Shown here one piece after another: positions 14,313 to 20,304 of a DNA stretch of 20,304 bases. The notes under the pieces are model-generated. The model worked only from the letters and a program-made list of their open reading frames with translations. It ran no database searches and was not told where the DNA came from. A program made the translations under genes and the position numbers. The DNA lies in NCBI GenBank assembly GCA_016283195.1, contig JAEEML010000152.1, forward strand, positions 1-20,304. The letters are read 5' to 3'. Each line of letters starts with the position of its first letter. Position 1 is the stretch's first letter. This DNA comes from Deltaproteobacteria bacterium (GTDB lineage: Bacteria > JAEEML01).

Positions 14313-14354
14313 AATATAATTGAGTCAGCGGCAGATGGATCCAAAATTGGCGCG

Positions 14355-14375
14355 ATCGCCGCCTACGGCGGCGAT
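14355..14375. repeat. GC-rich hairpin upstream of the double-FISUMP gene
   Basis: ATCGCCGCC (14355-14363) pairs perfectly with GGCGGCGAT (14367-14375) around TAC. A GCGATCGC palindrome overlaps its left edge. There is no T-run, so it is not a simple terminator. It sits between the palindromes and the right repeat copy. Confidence 0.45.
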
Positions 14376-14399
14376 AAGTACAAACACCTAGCCACAGAG

Positions 14400-14760
14400 C
14401 CCGCGGGGTGCCGGGGCACCGCTCCGGCTAAGCCAGAGGCAGGCTAGCCATATCCGGTCTCAAGTGGGGCCTCTGGCTTTTAAGGCAAACCAGAAGAGAA
14501 TGATTTTGTAACATAGCATAAATAAAGCCATTTTTTATTGAATGCTCGGGGGTCCGGGGTGTCCCCGGCCGGGCGGCGGAAAGGAAGGGGGCGGGAAGGA
14601 AAACCAGAGCGCTTCGAAAGTAGCGGGGTTTTCCTGCCCGCAAGAAAAGAAAGAATAAAATCATGCAAAAGAGTCGTAAGAAACGGGCAAAACAGCTAAG
14701 AAAAGGAAGGCCAACGCCGGTAGCGTAGTTCCTCCCCGAAAAAGAAAAGAAAGAAGAAAA
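14400..14760 (-). repeat. Hairpin-rich intergenic repeat, right copy (inverted)
   Basis: Read on the minus strand this follows the left copy in order: H1 AGGAAAACC/GGTTTTCCT (14597-14635, same CTACTTTCGAAGCGCT core), H2 CCGGGG/CCCCGG (14554-14568, three-base loop), H3 (14430-14479, arms identical to the left copy), then a GC-rich end. H1 changes an outer G-C pair to A-T, and H2 changes two A-T pairs to C-G, both without breaking the stem. A second degenerate unit (TTTTCGGGGAGGAACTACGC on the minus strand, about 14721-14740) follows H1. The copy lies upstream of the double-FISUMP gene. Confidence 0.75.
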
Positions 14761-14786
14761 TCCAGAAAAAGATTCGCCAGAAACGG

Positions 14787-14807
14787 GCCTGCGGCGCCCT
14801 CACCCCA
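14787..14807 (+). repeat. 21-bp inverted repeat, left arm, upstream of the Rpn gene
   Basis: This segment begins GCCTGCGGCGCC and ends in CACCCCA. It is exactly the reverse complement of 16034-16054. Similarity outside the 21 bases is slight. Confidence 0.7.
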
Positions 14808-14887
14808 CCAAGTTTCCTCTTGCCAACCTTTCACTAAGTCTGCTAGAAGCCATTCCATAACTTACAAAAAGCCACCAGGAGATTATC

Positions 14888-15817
14888 ATGGCTAATGCAG
14901 AAGAGTATTCACCAGAAGACATTACCCACCTTACGCCTGAGCAGCGTGCATCTATCGAAGTCACTAATGACTACGTCTTCCGCTGCCTCTTTGGCGACAC
15001 CAAAAATGAGAAGCTTTTACTCTCGCTGATAAATGCCGTTTTGCGTGACAGCAAGCAGCCGGAAGTTAGCTCGGTAACCATCACAAGCCCTTTTAATTAT
15101 AAGCAAACTTTTGATGATAAAGAATCTATTACCGATGTAAAAGCCGTGGCCAAAAGCGGCGAAATTTTCGATATTGAGATGCAGGTTTTAAAAGAGAGCG
15201 ATTACATGAAGCGCATTCTTTACTATGCTGCCCACAATATCAGCTCACAGCTCCCGGAAGGTGGGCACTACTCCGCCATTCATCCGGTTATTTGCATAAA
15301 TGTATTGGCTTTTGAGCTTTTTAAAGAAGACAAGCGCCCGCACCACTTTGCCGAGATTATGGAGGTAGAAAGTCAAAAAGTTTTGACCGATGACCTGGGT
15401 TTTCATTTTCTGGAGCTCACAAAGCTTAGAAATTGTGCTAATATTGACGGCGAGCTACGCGAGTGGCTCAATTTCTTCCGCCATGGACACGAGGAGGGTT
15501 ACATGGTTAGCGGAGCTTATCAGGCGGTGGCCGATGCCAATAGCTGGTTTGAGAATTTCAAAGCCAATGACTATATGACCAGTAAAGCCTTCCAGAGAGC
15601 CAAGCACCTGCGCGATGAAGAGGCTATTCGCAAAGCCGGCTGGGAAGATGGACATGAAGATGGCTGGGAAGAAGGTTTGAAAGAAGGTGAAGCCAACGGC
15701 ATTAAAATAGCTAAGCTAGAGGCAGCTCAAAAAATGAAGGACGATGGCTTACCGGTGGATGTGATAAGCAAATATACCGGCCTTTCTGCAAGCGACATTG
15801 CGGCACTCAGGTGCTAG
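14888..15817 (+). CDS. Rpn family recombination-promoting nuclease / PDDEXK_2 transposase-like protein
   Basis: This 309-residue protein has AGGAG eight bases before the ATG. The N-terminal signature TNDYVFRCLFGDTKNEKLLL (about residues 27-46) is typical of Rpn/PD-(D/E)XK nuclease family (PF12784). The nuclease core shows D83 (TDVKAVAKSGE) and E97-x-Q99 (FDIEMQVLK), followed by YAAHNISSQLPEGGHYSAIHPVICINVL. The C-terminus is a charged Gly/Glu/Asp region (DGHEDGWEEGLKEGEA) and a final small helical domain. Relatives such as Escherichia coli RpnA are DNA endonucleases that promote RecA-independent recombination, and others act in phage defence. The core residues are intact. The gene stands alone between repeats and is bracketed by a perfect 21-bp inverted repeat, so it may be mobile or use that DNA as target. 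It ends in TAG. Confidence 0.85.
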   Translation: MANAEEYSPEDITHLTPEQRASIEVTNDYVFRCLFGDTKNEKLLLSLINAVLRDSKQPEVSSVTITSPFNYKQTFDDKESITDVKAVAKSGEIFDIEMQVLKESDYMKRILYYAAHNISSQLPEGGHYSAIHPVICINVLAFELFKEDKRPHHFAEIMEVESQKVLTDDLGFHFLELTKLRNCANIDGELREWLNFFRHGHEEGYMVSGAYQAVADANSWFENFKANDYMTSKAFQRAKHLRDEEAIRKAGWEDGHEDGWEEGLKEGEANGIKIAKLEAAQKMKDDGLPVDVISKYTGLSASDIAALRC

Positions 15818-15898
15818 TATTACTAACTACCTGACGCTATCTCCAATTTTACAAATGACGATGGAAAATATTGTGTAATTTCATGCCGTTGTGCTACT

Positions 15899-15933
15899 GA
15901 GCCCGGGGGTGCCGGAGCTGCCGCCCCGGCTTG
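15899..15933 (+). repeat. Partial third copy of the repeat end
   Basis: GAGCCCGGGGGTGCCGGAGC and the CCGCCCCGGCTTGG after it resemble 14397-14430 in the same orientation with about six changes. Only the GC-rich end near hairpin H4 is present; H1 to H3 are missing. Confidence 0.45.
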
Positions 15934-16033
15934 GACTCGGTGGTTATTTACGAAAAGCATGTAAATTCAGATAGATGTGCCCTATCTATTTGTAAAAATG
16001 GAGAGGGCGCGCTGCTATAATTTCCATTTCTCG

Positions 16034-16054
16034 TGGGGTGAGGGCGCCGCAGGC
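16034..16054 (-). repeat. 21-bp inverted repeat, right arm, downstream of the Rpn gene
   Basis: This is the exact reverse complement of 14787-14807. It starts TGGGGTGAGGGCGCC and lies 217 bases after the Rpn stop codon. Confidence 0.7.
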
Positions 16055-16124
16055 TGAGGGACTATTTTTACAAAAATTCAATAACTTAGGAGATGAGGTT
16101 CTAGAAGCGCTCCAGACTTATTGA

Positions 16125-16192
16125 ACCAAAAATTTTTGGTGGCTAACCCGCGAAAACAGGAATATAATGCAACCAGGTTAGAAGCATCTAAC
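16125..16192 (+). promoter_or_regulatory. Palindrome, possible -10 box and hairpin upstream of the enzyme cassette
   Basis: ACCAAAAATTTTTGGT (16125-16140) is a perfect 16-base palindrome. TATAAT lies at 16163-16168, but no good -35 is found at standard spacing, so an activator or operator at the palindrome is possible. GTTAGA/TCTAAC (16177-16192, loop AGCA) would fall at the start of the transcript. The next coding start is at 16262. Function is inferred from position only. Confidence 0.35.
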
Positions 16193-16261
16193 GATTGTAA
16201 AGGTGCTTAATAAGGTTGTCTATGAATATGAAAACAGGATGCTCCACAAGAGGCAGGAAAC

Positions 16262-16417
16262 ATGAGAATTTTGGTTATCGGCGCCGGGGTAATCGGCTCT
16301 AATCTGGCAGCTGACCTCTTCGCTTCCGGGAGGGAGTTTAAGGCCAACTATCCTATTTACCTAAAGCTGGAAAAGGATGCGGCTAAATATATAAAAACGG
16401 AGCCGCAGGGTAACTAA
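16262..16417 (+). pseudogene. Remnant of a ketopantoate-reductase-like Rossmann protein, 51 codons
   Basis: An ATG with an AGGAA-type binding site opens a 51-codon frame. It begins MRILVIGAGVIGSNLAADLF, the glycine-rich NAD(P)-binding start of ApbA/PanE-type reductases, where it should run to about 300 residues. After residue 25 it jumps to a charged, helical tail (YLKLEKDAAKYIKTEPQGN) and stops. The simplest reading is an in-frame internal deletion joining the two ends of a former gene; whether the tail belongs to the same family is not certain. Its TAA (16415-16417) directly abuts the ATG of the next gene, whose AGGG binding site lies inside it. It may still serve as a translated leader for the methyltransferase. 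Confidence 0.6.
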
Positions 16418-17236
16418 ATGAGCGAACTCAAGAAAGATAGCGTGGAAAGGACACTCTGCATCCCTCTTTGGAGCCGGGCAATAGCGGTTAAAAAGCTCCC
16501 AGAACTCTTGCCGGATCACGACGCCGTAAGGATTCTCAAAGAAATGGGAGAAACGAAGCCGCCGACTATCCTTTATAACCTGGAATGCGCTGCGCTTGCC
16601 GGCGCCATTCGCCAGTATGACTTTGCTTGCGAGATTAGGGAATACCTCAAGGAGCATCCTCAGGCGGTCATCGTTGAACTCGGCGCCGGCCTCTCTTGCC
16701 TTAGAAGGCAGATCGGGAATGAGAGCAATCCGTGGTTCAACATAGATTTTCCCGATGTGATCGCCTGCCGCAAGAAATATATCCCAACCGGAATGCTGGA
16801 AAAGAATATCGCCGGTGACATTACTGATCACAAATGGTTTGCTGAGATCCCGTTTAAAAAGGATAACGGTGTGATCTTCCTAGCCGCAGGTGTCCTGCAC
16901 TACCTGACATACGATGCGGTAACAGAACTGATCTCCGATATGGCTGAAGGCTTTCCCGGCGGACTCTTTGTATTCGACTTTATCAGTAAGAAAGGTATGA
17001 GCGGCGTAAACGCGCAGATAAGGATGACAAAAAACGCTACGACCATGGTATTCAGCATGGAAGAGGCAGAAAAGGAACTGGCGGCTATGAGCAGCAAGGT
17101 AGCAAAAGTTATTACCAAAAGCTATCTGGAAGGCTATTCGGTCGCAGGGGTGAGATACAGCTGGCTCACGAAGCAGTATATTAAGGCCAAACGAAACAAG
17201 TTTTTTGTTGCCCACGTCGAGTTCGCTAAGGAGTAA
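16418..17236 (+). CDS. Class I SAM-dependent methyltransferase, LCM/TcmP-like
   Basis: This 272-residue protein has the layout of the leucine carboxyl methyltransferase family (PF04072), whose bacterial members are mostly O-methyltransferases of small molecules. The N-terminal helical part includes TLCIPLWSRA. SAM motif I is VIVELGAGLSCLRRQI (from about residue 84), followed by the acidic-loop segment NIDFPDVIACRKK, GDITDHKWF and VIFLAAGVLHYLT. The protein ends in a beta strand (KFFVAHVEFAKE). There is no signal peptide. The ATG directly follows the stop of the reductase remnant, with AGGG inside that frame. It is followed six bases later by a paralogue, so the two are an operon and could form a pair. 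Arginine codons are mostly AGG/AGA, unlike the rRNA methyltransferase gene. The substrate is unknown. Confidence 0.82.
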   Translation: MSELKKDSVERTLCIPLWSRAIAVKKLPELLPDHDAVRILKEMGETKPPTILYNLECAALAGAIRQYDFACEIREYLKEHPQAVIVELGAGLSCLRRQIGNESNPWFNIDFPDVIACRKKYIPTGMLEKNIAGDITDHKWFAEIPFKKDNGVIFLAAGVLHYLTYDAVTELISDMAEGFPGGLFVFDFISKKGMSGVNAQIRMTKNATTMVFSMEEAEKELAAMSSKVAKVITKSYLEGYSVAGVRYSWLTKQYIKAKRNKFFVAHVEFAKE

Positions 17237-17242
17237 TCCGTA

Positions 17243-18073
17243 ATGATGAAATACGAGCCCAAGCAGATGAGTAAATTTGCCGGTGTTGCAGATACCTTAT
17301 ATATCCCCCTGACAGCCCGGATCTATGTGTCCGAGCATTTTCCAGAGTACTTCATGGATGAGAAGGCTGTGTCGCTGAAAAGCGAAATGCCCTATGAGGA
17401 GATCGCAGCAAAGTCCAGCGAGTACTTCCAGATGGCCGGTGCCTGCCGCTTCTACAATACAGATCAGATGGTAAAAGCCTTTATCGATCGACATGAGCAA
17501 TGCAATATCATCAATATTGGCTGCGGCCTGGAAACTTCATATTTCAGAGTTAACCCGCATCCTGAAAAAGCACTCTTCTATGAAATGGATCTGCCGGAAG
17601 TGATTGAAGTAAGGCGTGAGATTCTGGGAGAAAGAGCGAACGAAATCCTGATCCCCGGAGACATGTTTGACTTTGCCTGGGCGGAGAACATTGATAAAAG
17701 CCGGCCCGCACTGGTCACGGTGGTCGGCGTCTTCCAGTATTTTGAGGAAGAAAAGGTTATCGGCTTCTTGAAGCAGCTGCAAGAATCCTTCCCCGGAGTA
17801 GAAGTAATCTTTGATGCTATGACAGCCAAGGCCATCAAGTATGCTAATAATTACATCAAAAAGACCGGCAATAATGACGCGGAGCTGCATTTCAGTGCTG
17901 ACAACGGCCAGAGCGTGGCAGAAAAATGCGGCATGAAGCTTCTGGAGGAACGGCCTTTCTTTGGAGCTGCCAGAAAACAATTGAAGCGTAAGCTAAAGCT
18001 CTACACCCGCATTGCCATGAAGGTTGTGGACGAAGGGGCGAGACGCGCCTTTCTAATACACCTCTGTGGCTGA
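17243..18073 (+). CDS. Second class I SAM-dependent methyltransferase, LCM/TcmP-like paralogue
   Basis: This 276-residue protein is a diverged paralogue of the gene before it: TLYIPLTARIYVSEHFPEYF at the start, motif I NIINIGCGLETSYFRV (N91-I-G93-C-G95), YEMDLPEVIEVRRE in the acidic loop, PGDMFDFAWAE, and VTVVGVFQYFEEEKV. It ends in a strand (RRAFLIHLCG) at the same place as its neighbour, so it looks complete. The AAGGAG binding site lies in the last codons of the first methyltransferase, nine bases before the ATG; a second ATG follows directly. The conserved SAM-site residues are present. Two tandem LCM-type enzymes next to an ATC-hydrolase-family gene and an alpha/beta hydrolase suggest a small-molecule modification pathway. 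Its product cannot be named. Confidence 0.82.
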   Translation: MMKYEPKQMSKFAGVADTLYIPLTARIYVSEHFPEYFMDEKAVSLKSEMPYEEIAAKSSEYFQMAGACRFYNTDQMVKAFIDRHEQCNIINIGCGLETSYFRVNPHPEKALFYEMDLPEVIEVRREILGERANEILIPGDMFDFAWAENIDKSRPALVTVVGVFQYFEEEKVIGFLKQLQESFPGVEVIFDAMTAKAIKYANNYIKKTGNNDAELHFSADNGQSVAEKCGMKLLEERPFFGAARKQLKRKLKLYTRIAMKVVDEGARRAFLIHLCG

Positions 18074-18197
18074 CGTACATATTGAGTGCAAGATTATGGT
18101 TATTAAAGAATTCGGAACAGTACATAATGGCATCTTGTCTTCCTGGGCTTATGCGTTGTTTAAAGGATTATTCGCTAAGGTTTACATACTGAATTGA
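18074..18197 (+). pseudogene. Possible degraded coding fragment after the second methyltransferase
   Basis: In another frame than the methyltransferase, an open stretch runs across its stop and reads IECKIMVIKEFGTVHNGILS, then SWAYALFKGLFAKVYILN, before TGA at 18195-18197. An ATG at 18096 would give 33 residues but has no ribosome binding site. The sequence looks protein-like (alternating aromatic and aliphatic residues) and may be the tail of a deleted gene. It is too short to name. Confidence 0.3.
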
Positions 18198-18236
18198 CAG
18201 TTGTTTTAGGTGTTCTAAAGAAGAGGTGAAAATCTT

Positions 18237-19190
18237 ATGTCTATTAAATATGAAATTCTGAAGTGGCTGCTAAAAACCGCGAACATCAAAAAGAAGTGGA
18301 GCGGTATGAGCACGGAAGATCTGCTGGAAAACCGGAGAAAGCAAAATGCCAAGAACCGGATCCCGGATCTTAAAGATAAAGCCTTTGATATCAGCCGTAG
18401 CGAAATTATGGGCTTTCCCGTTCTGAAGCTGATGCACAAGAAAAAGGCCGATAAGGCCAACCTCTTTCTGATCGGCGGAGGGATGATATCGGCTCCAAGA
18501 CCCGCTTCCATCAAAAAAGCGCTCAGGTTTGCCAAGGAAACAGGCCTGGATCTCTTCGTCCCCTATTACCCTCTCTGCACGGATTATCCTCTGACTAAAG
18601 CCTATGAAATGATCCACGAGACCTATCGGGTTATGCTGCGGGAGTATAAGGCGGAGAATATCTCGGTGCTCGGCACATCTTCCGGCGGAAACCTGGCGCT
18701 CGGCATGGTTCCGTATATCAACGGCGGCCATAAAGATACGCCGATGCCCGGCTATATCATGGCAATTTCTTCGGGCACCTGTGCGGATACGGAGGAGGAA
18801 TGGCAGCGCATGGTGGAACTCGATAAAAAGGATGTGGCCATCCCGGCGCAGTATATGAAAACAGCTGTAGAAATCATGCGCCATGGGGACGACAGTGTGC
18901 CTGAGTATATGATTTGGCTGCAAAAGGGCAATTTTACAAACTGTCCGAAAACCACCTTCATCTACGGCAGTGATGAGACGCTCTTTGCCTGCGCCCCTTC
19001 CTTTGAGGCGGCTATGAAGAAATATGGAGTAGATTGCGAGCTATTCGTCGGTGAGGGCATGTTTCACTGCTATCCTGTCTTTCCAATCTGCCAAGAAGCA
19101 AAAGAGGGCTGGGACATGATGGTGCGGCTCATGAAAGAGAACATGGGTTCTCAGCCTATGGGGCTTTCAGCGCCCATTGCGCCGGCCTAA
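18237..19190 (+). CDS. Alpha/beta hydrolase, HSL-type esterase/lipase family
   Basis: This 317-residue protein has a GAGGTG binding site eight bases before the ATG. It shows the hormone-sensitive-lipase type layout (alpha/beta hydrolase fold-3). The oxyanion-hole glycines are LFLIGGGMISAP (about 79-81). The nucleophile elbow is GTSSGG with Ser148, the acid is Asp246 in IYGSDETLF, and the base is His277 in GMFHCYPVFP. A cap-like N-terminal helix (about 1-60) precedes the fold. The catalytic set is complete, so it should hydrolyse an ester or related bond. The substrate is unknown and no signal peptide is present, so it is cytoplasmic. It lies between the tandem methyltransferases and the second ATC-hydrolase-family gene, on the same strand. 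The 163-base gap upstream makes it either a separate transcript or part of an operon with a deleted gene. Confidence 0.85.
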   Translation: MSIKYEILKWLLKTANIKKKWSGMSTEDLLENRRKQNAKNRIPDLKDKAFDISRSEIMGFPVLKLMHKKKADKANLFLIGGGMISAPRPASIKKALRFAKETGLDLFVPYYPLCTDYPLTKAYEMIHETYRVMLREYKAENISVLGTSSGGNLALGMVPYINGGHKDTPMPGYIMAISSGTCADTEEEWQRMVELDKKDVAIPAQYMKTAVEIMRHGDDSVPEYMIWLQKGNFTNCPKTTFIYGSDETLFACAPSFEAAMKKYGVDCELFVGEGMFHCYPVFPICQEAKEGWDMMVRLMKENMGSQPMGLSAPIAPA

Positions 19191-19236
19191 TCGTAGCCGG
19201 GAGCGCAACCCTGCTGGGCTAGAAGGGGGTAAAGGT

Positions 19237-20079
19237 ATGATGGCCCGCCATATGACGATTGCCGAGCTGCCTTATGGGAAGCCGGTTCAGAAGTGGTTGA
19301 AAGGTCGCTACGGCGCAACTATGGCCAAGAAGATCTGGGAGCAGACAGAGGAGAATTATGGGAACTATCTCCCGGATCTTCCGGACTACGGCGGAAGCCA
19401 AAACGGCCACGCTAGGGCCATCTACGGCGGCCTTTTGATCTTCGCTCTCTATCCAGCGCTACCGGATAAGCCGCCGATATCCGAGTTGCAGGATTTTGTA
19501 GAGACTCTCTTTATGGGGCCTTTTACCAAGCTTGGAAAGATCATTAATCTGAACCGGCCGTTCTGTATGTGGCTGATAGATAAGATATTTCGCAGATCTG
19601 GAAATAGAGACCGCCGGGATATTCTCCGCTATCCGGCGGGCTTTATCAATGTCGATACCCCGTATGATAAAGAGCATCAGGCGGCAAGATATAGCTTCAC
19701 GCAGTGTCCCAACGCGGAGTTTGCTAAAAAGCACAATCTTCTTCATGTGCTGCCGCTTCTCTGCAATAGTGATTTTTTTGGTATCGGCGAAATACATGGG
19801 CAATTAATCCGCTGCGGCACCTGCGGAAACAGTGCTGCCTGTGACTATCTGGTTGTGGGCAGCAATAATCAGCTTGCCAAAGAATATGAAACAGTAACTG
19901 ATGAAAAGGGCTATCTGGTTAGCCGGAAGAGACAGCCGGAGAAGGGCGATTTTTATAAAAATCCAGTAAGTTATGGGAAAAGGTTCGAAAAGAGGGCACC
20001 CGGTATATTGAGCCAAAAATTTGGGCGAACCACCAGCGAAAACTGGAAAAGCGTGAAAAAACTGGCCAAGTATCTGTAA
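19237..20079 (+). CDS. Second L-2-amino-thiazoline-4-carboxylic acid hydrolase family protein
   Basis: This 280-residue protein probably belongs to the ATC_hydrolase family (PF14196). The C-terminal signature is YSFTQCPNAEFAKKH, LPLLCNSDFFGIGE and LIRCGTCGNSAACDYLVVG. It repeats the Cys, Cys-x2-Asp and Gly-x4-Cys-Asp pattern of the gene at 9724-10416, but the rest is very different. The frame is open up to 19177 (inside the hydrolase gene), but AGAAGGGGG lies just before ATG 19237, which I take as start; ATG 19240 is equally possible. There is no signal peptide. A C-terminal basic tail of about 70 residues follows the core. It lies 46 bases after the alpha/beta hydrolase and is probably co-transcribed with it. 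Its real substrate is unknown; the cysteine-pathway activity of the namesake should not be assumed. Confidence 0.75.
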   Translation: MMARHMTIAELPYGKPVQKWLKGRYGATMAKKIWEQTEENYGNYLPDLPDYGGSQNGHARAIYGGLLIFALYPALPDKPPISELQDFVETLFMGPFTKLGKIINLNRPFCMWLIDKIFRRSGNRDRRDILRYPAGFINVDTPYDKEHQAARYSFTQCPNAEFAKKHNLLHVLPLLCNSDFFGIGEIHGQLIRCGTCGNSAACDYLVVGSNNQLAKEYETVTDEKGYLVSRKRQPEKGDFYKNPVSYGKRFEKRAPGILSQKFGRTTSENWKSVKKLAKYL

Positions 20080-20304
20080 ACAACCGGCTAAGCAGCATGA
20101 AATATATTAAAATTTATTGAATGCCTATTTTGTTGCATACTCAATCATTGAAAAATACATTTACTCGAAAATATGTCAAGATGATTTTAAGTTGCAGAAT
20201 CTTTGTTGTTAACGATAGTTATAAATATAATATATAAATAAAGAACCGTATCAAGTTATGCTCGATGAATTGGGAATTGGATACAAGGTGTATGCTGATT
20301 TTAG
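20080..20304 (+). other. AT-rich 3' end of the window, possible start of a further gene
   Basis: This stretch is much more AT-rich than the cassette before it. An ATG at 20258 stays open to the window edge (MLDELGIGYKVYADF), but it has no clear ribosome binding site, so it is not called as a gene. No terminator with a T-run is evident after the last stop. Confidence 0.35.

Larger units (their letters stand above)
14223..14887. other. Divergent intergenic region between the double-FISUMP and Rpn genes
   Basis: This 665-base gap carries, from left to right, two overlapping palindromes, a GC-rich hairpin, the right copy of the hairpin-rich repeat and one arm of the 21-bp inverted repeat. The open frames seen on the minus strand (14428-14664, 14480-14668, 14661-14858) fall inside repeated, structured DNA and are not supported as genes. 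Confidence 0.6.
15818..16261. other. Intergenic region after the Rpn gene with repeat pieces
   Basis: This 444-base gap has no credible gene. It holds a GC-rich piece similar to the outer end of the right repeat copy (15899-15933), the right arm of the 21-bp inverted repeat, a 16-base palindrome, a possible TATAAT and a small hairpin, each listed separately. Confidence 0.6.

Noticed and set aside
14661-14858. Minus-strand 65-codon hydrophobic open frame
   Set aside because: It lies in purine/pyrimidine-rich repeated DNA, includes an arm of the 21-bp repeat and has no ribosome binding site.
20258-20304. Start of a next gene (MLDELGIGYKVYADF)
   Set aside because: Only 15 codons are visible and no ribosome binding site is found, so it is mentioned but not called.

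Overview
The window looks like a chromosomal piece of an uncultured, probably host-associated Gram-negative bacterium. The evidence is two lipoproteins built from EGF-like repeats plus FISUMP (Fibrobacter succinogenes major paralogous) domains, and a set of secreted-protein-like genes, one carrying a DUF1521/MIIA self-cleaving domain known from type III effectors such as Bradyrhizobium NopE. The phylum cannot be fixed from the sequence. FISUMP proteins occur in Fibrobacterota, Bacteroidota and other gut or rumen lineages, and the 3' third of the window has a Clostridia-like flavour.

Region 1 (1-5412, + strand) is an apparent operon of five genes. Genes two, three and four are paralogues with one plan: a variable N-terminus, a conserved helical module of about 85 residues (…VDVNALVQ…LRESY…), a variable insert, and a nearly identical C-terminal helix of about 61 residues. 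In the fourth gene the insert is a DUF1521/MIIA autocleavage domain with the GDPHVD motif. The second gene is split by a single in-frame TAG, with the C-terminal module intact behind it. A small unknown protein closes the operon. No secretion apparatus gene is in view, so the link to type III secretion is inference.

Region 2 (5413-8372) holds a terminator for the minus strand and an 820-residue EGF/FISUMP lipoprotein on the minus strand.

Region 3 (8373-10416, + strand) holds an RlmD/RumA-type 23S rRNA m5U methyltransferase with a TTG start chosen by its Shine-Dalgarno, followed closely by an ATC-hydrolase-family protein.

Region 4 (10417-14887) holds a 916-residue EGF/double-FISUMP lipoprotein and a signal-less single-FISUMP protein, both on the minus strand. 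They are enclosed by two diverged copies of a hairpin-rich repeat about 350 bp long, in inverted orientation. The copies keep their stems through paired base changes.

Region 5 (14888-16261) is an Rpn/PDDEXK_2 nuclease gene bracketed by a perfect 21-bp inverted repeat.

Region 6 (16262-20304, + strand) is a cassette of enzymes rich in AGG/AGA arginine codons: a 51-codon remnant of a Rossmann (ketopantoate-reductase-like) gene, two LCM-type methyltransferases, an HSL-type alpha/beta hydrolase and a second ATC-hydrolase-family protein. The cassette was probably acquired horizontally. The last 225 bases are AT-rich and hold at most the start of another gene.
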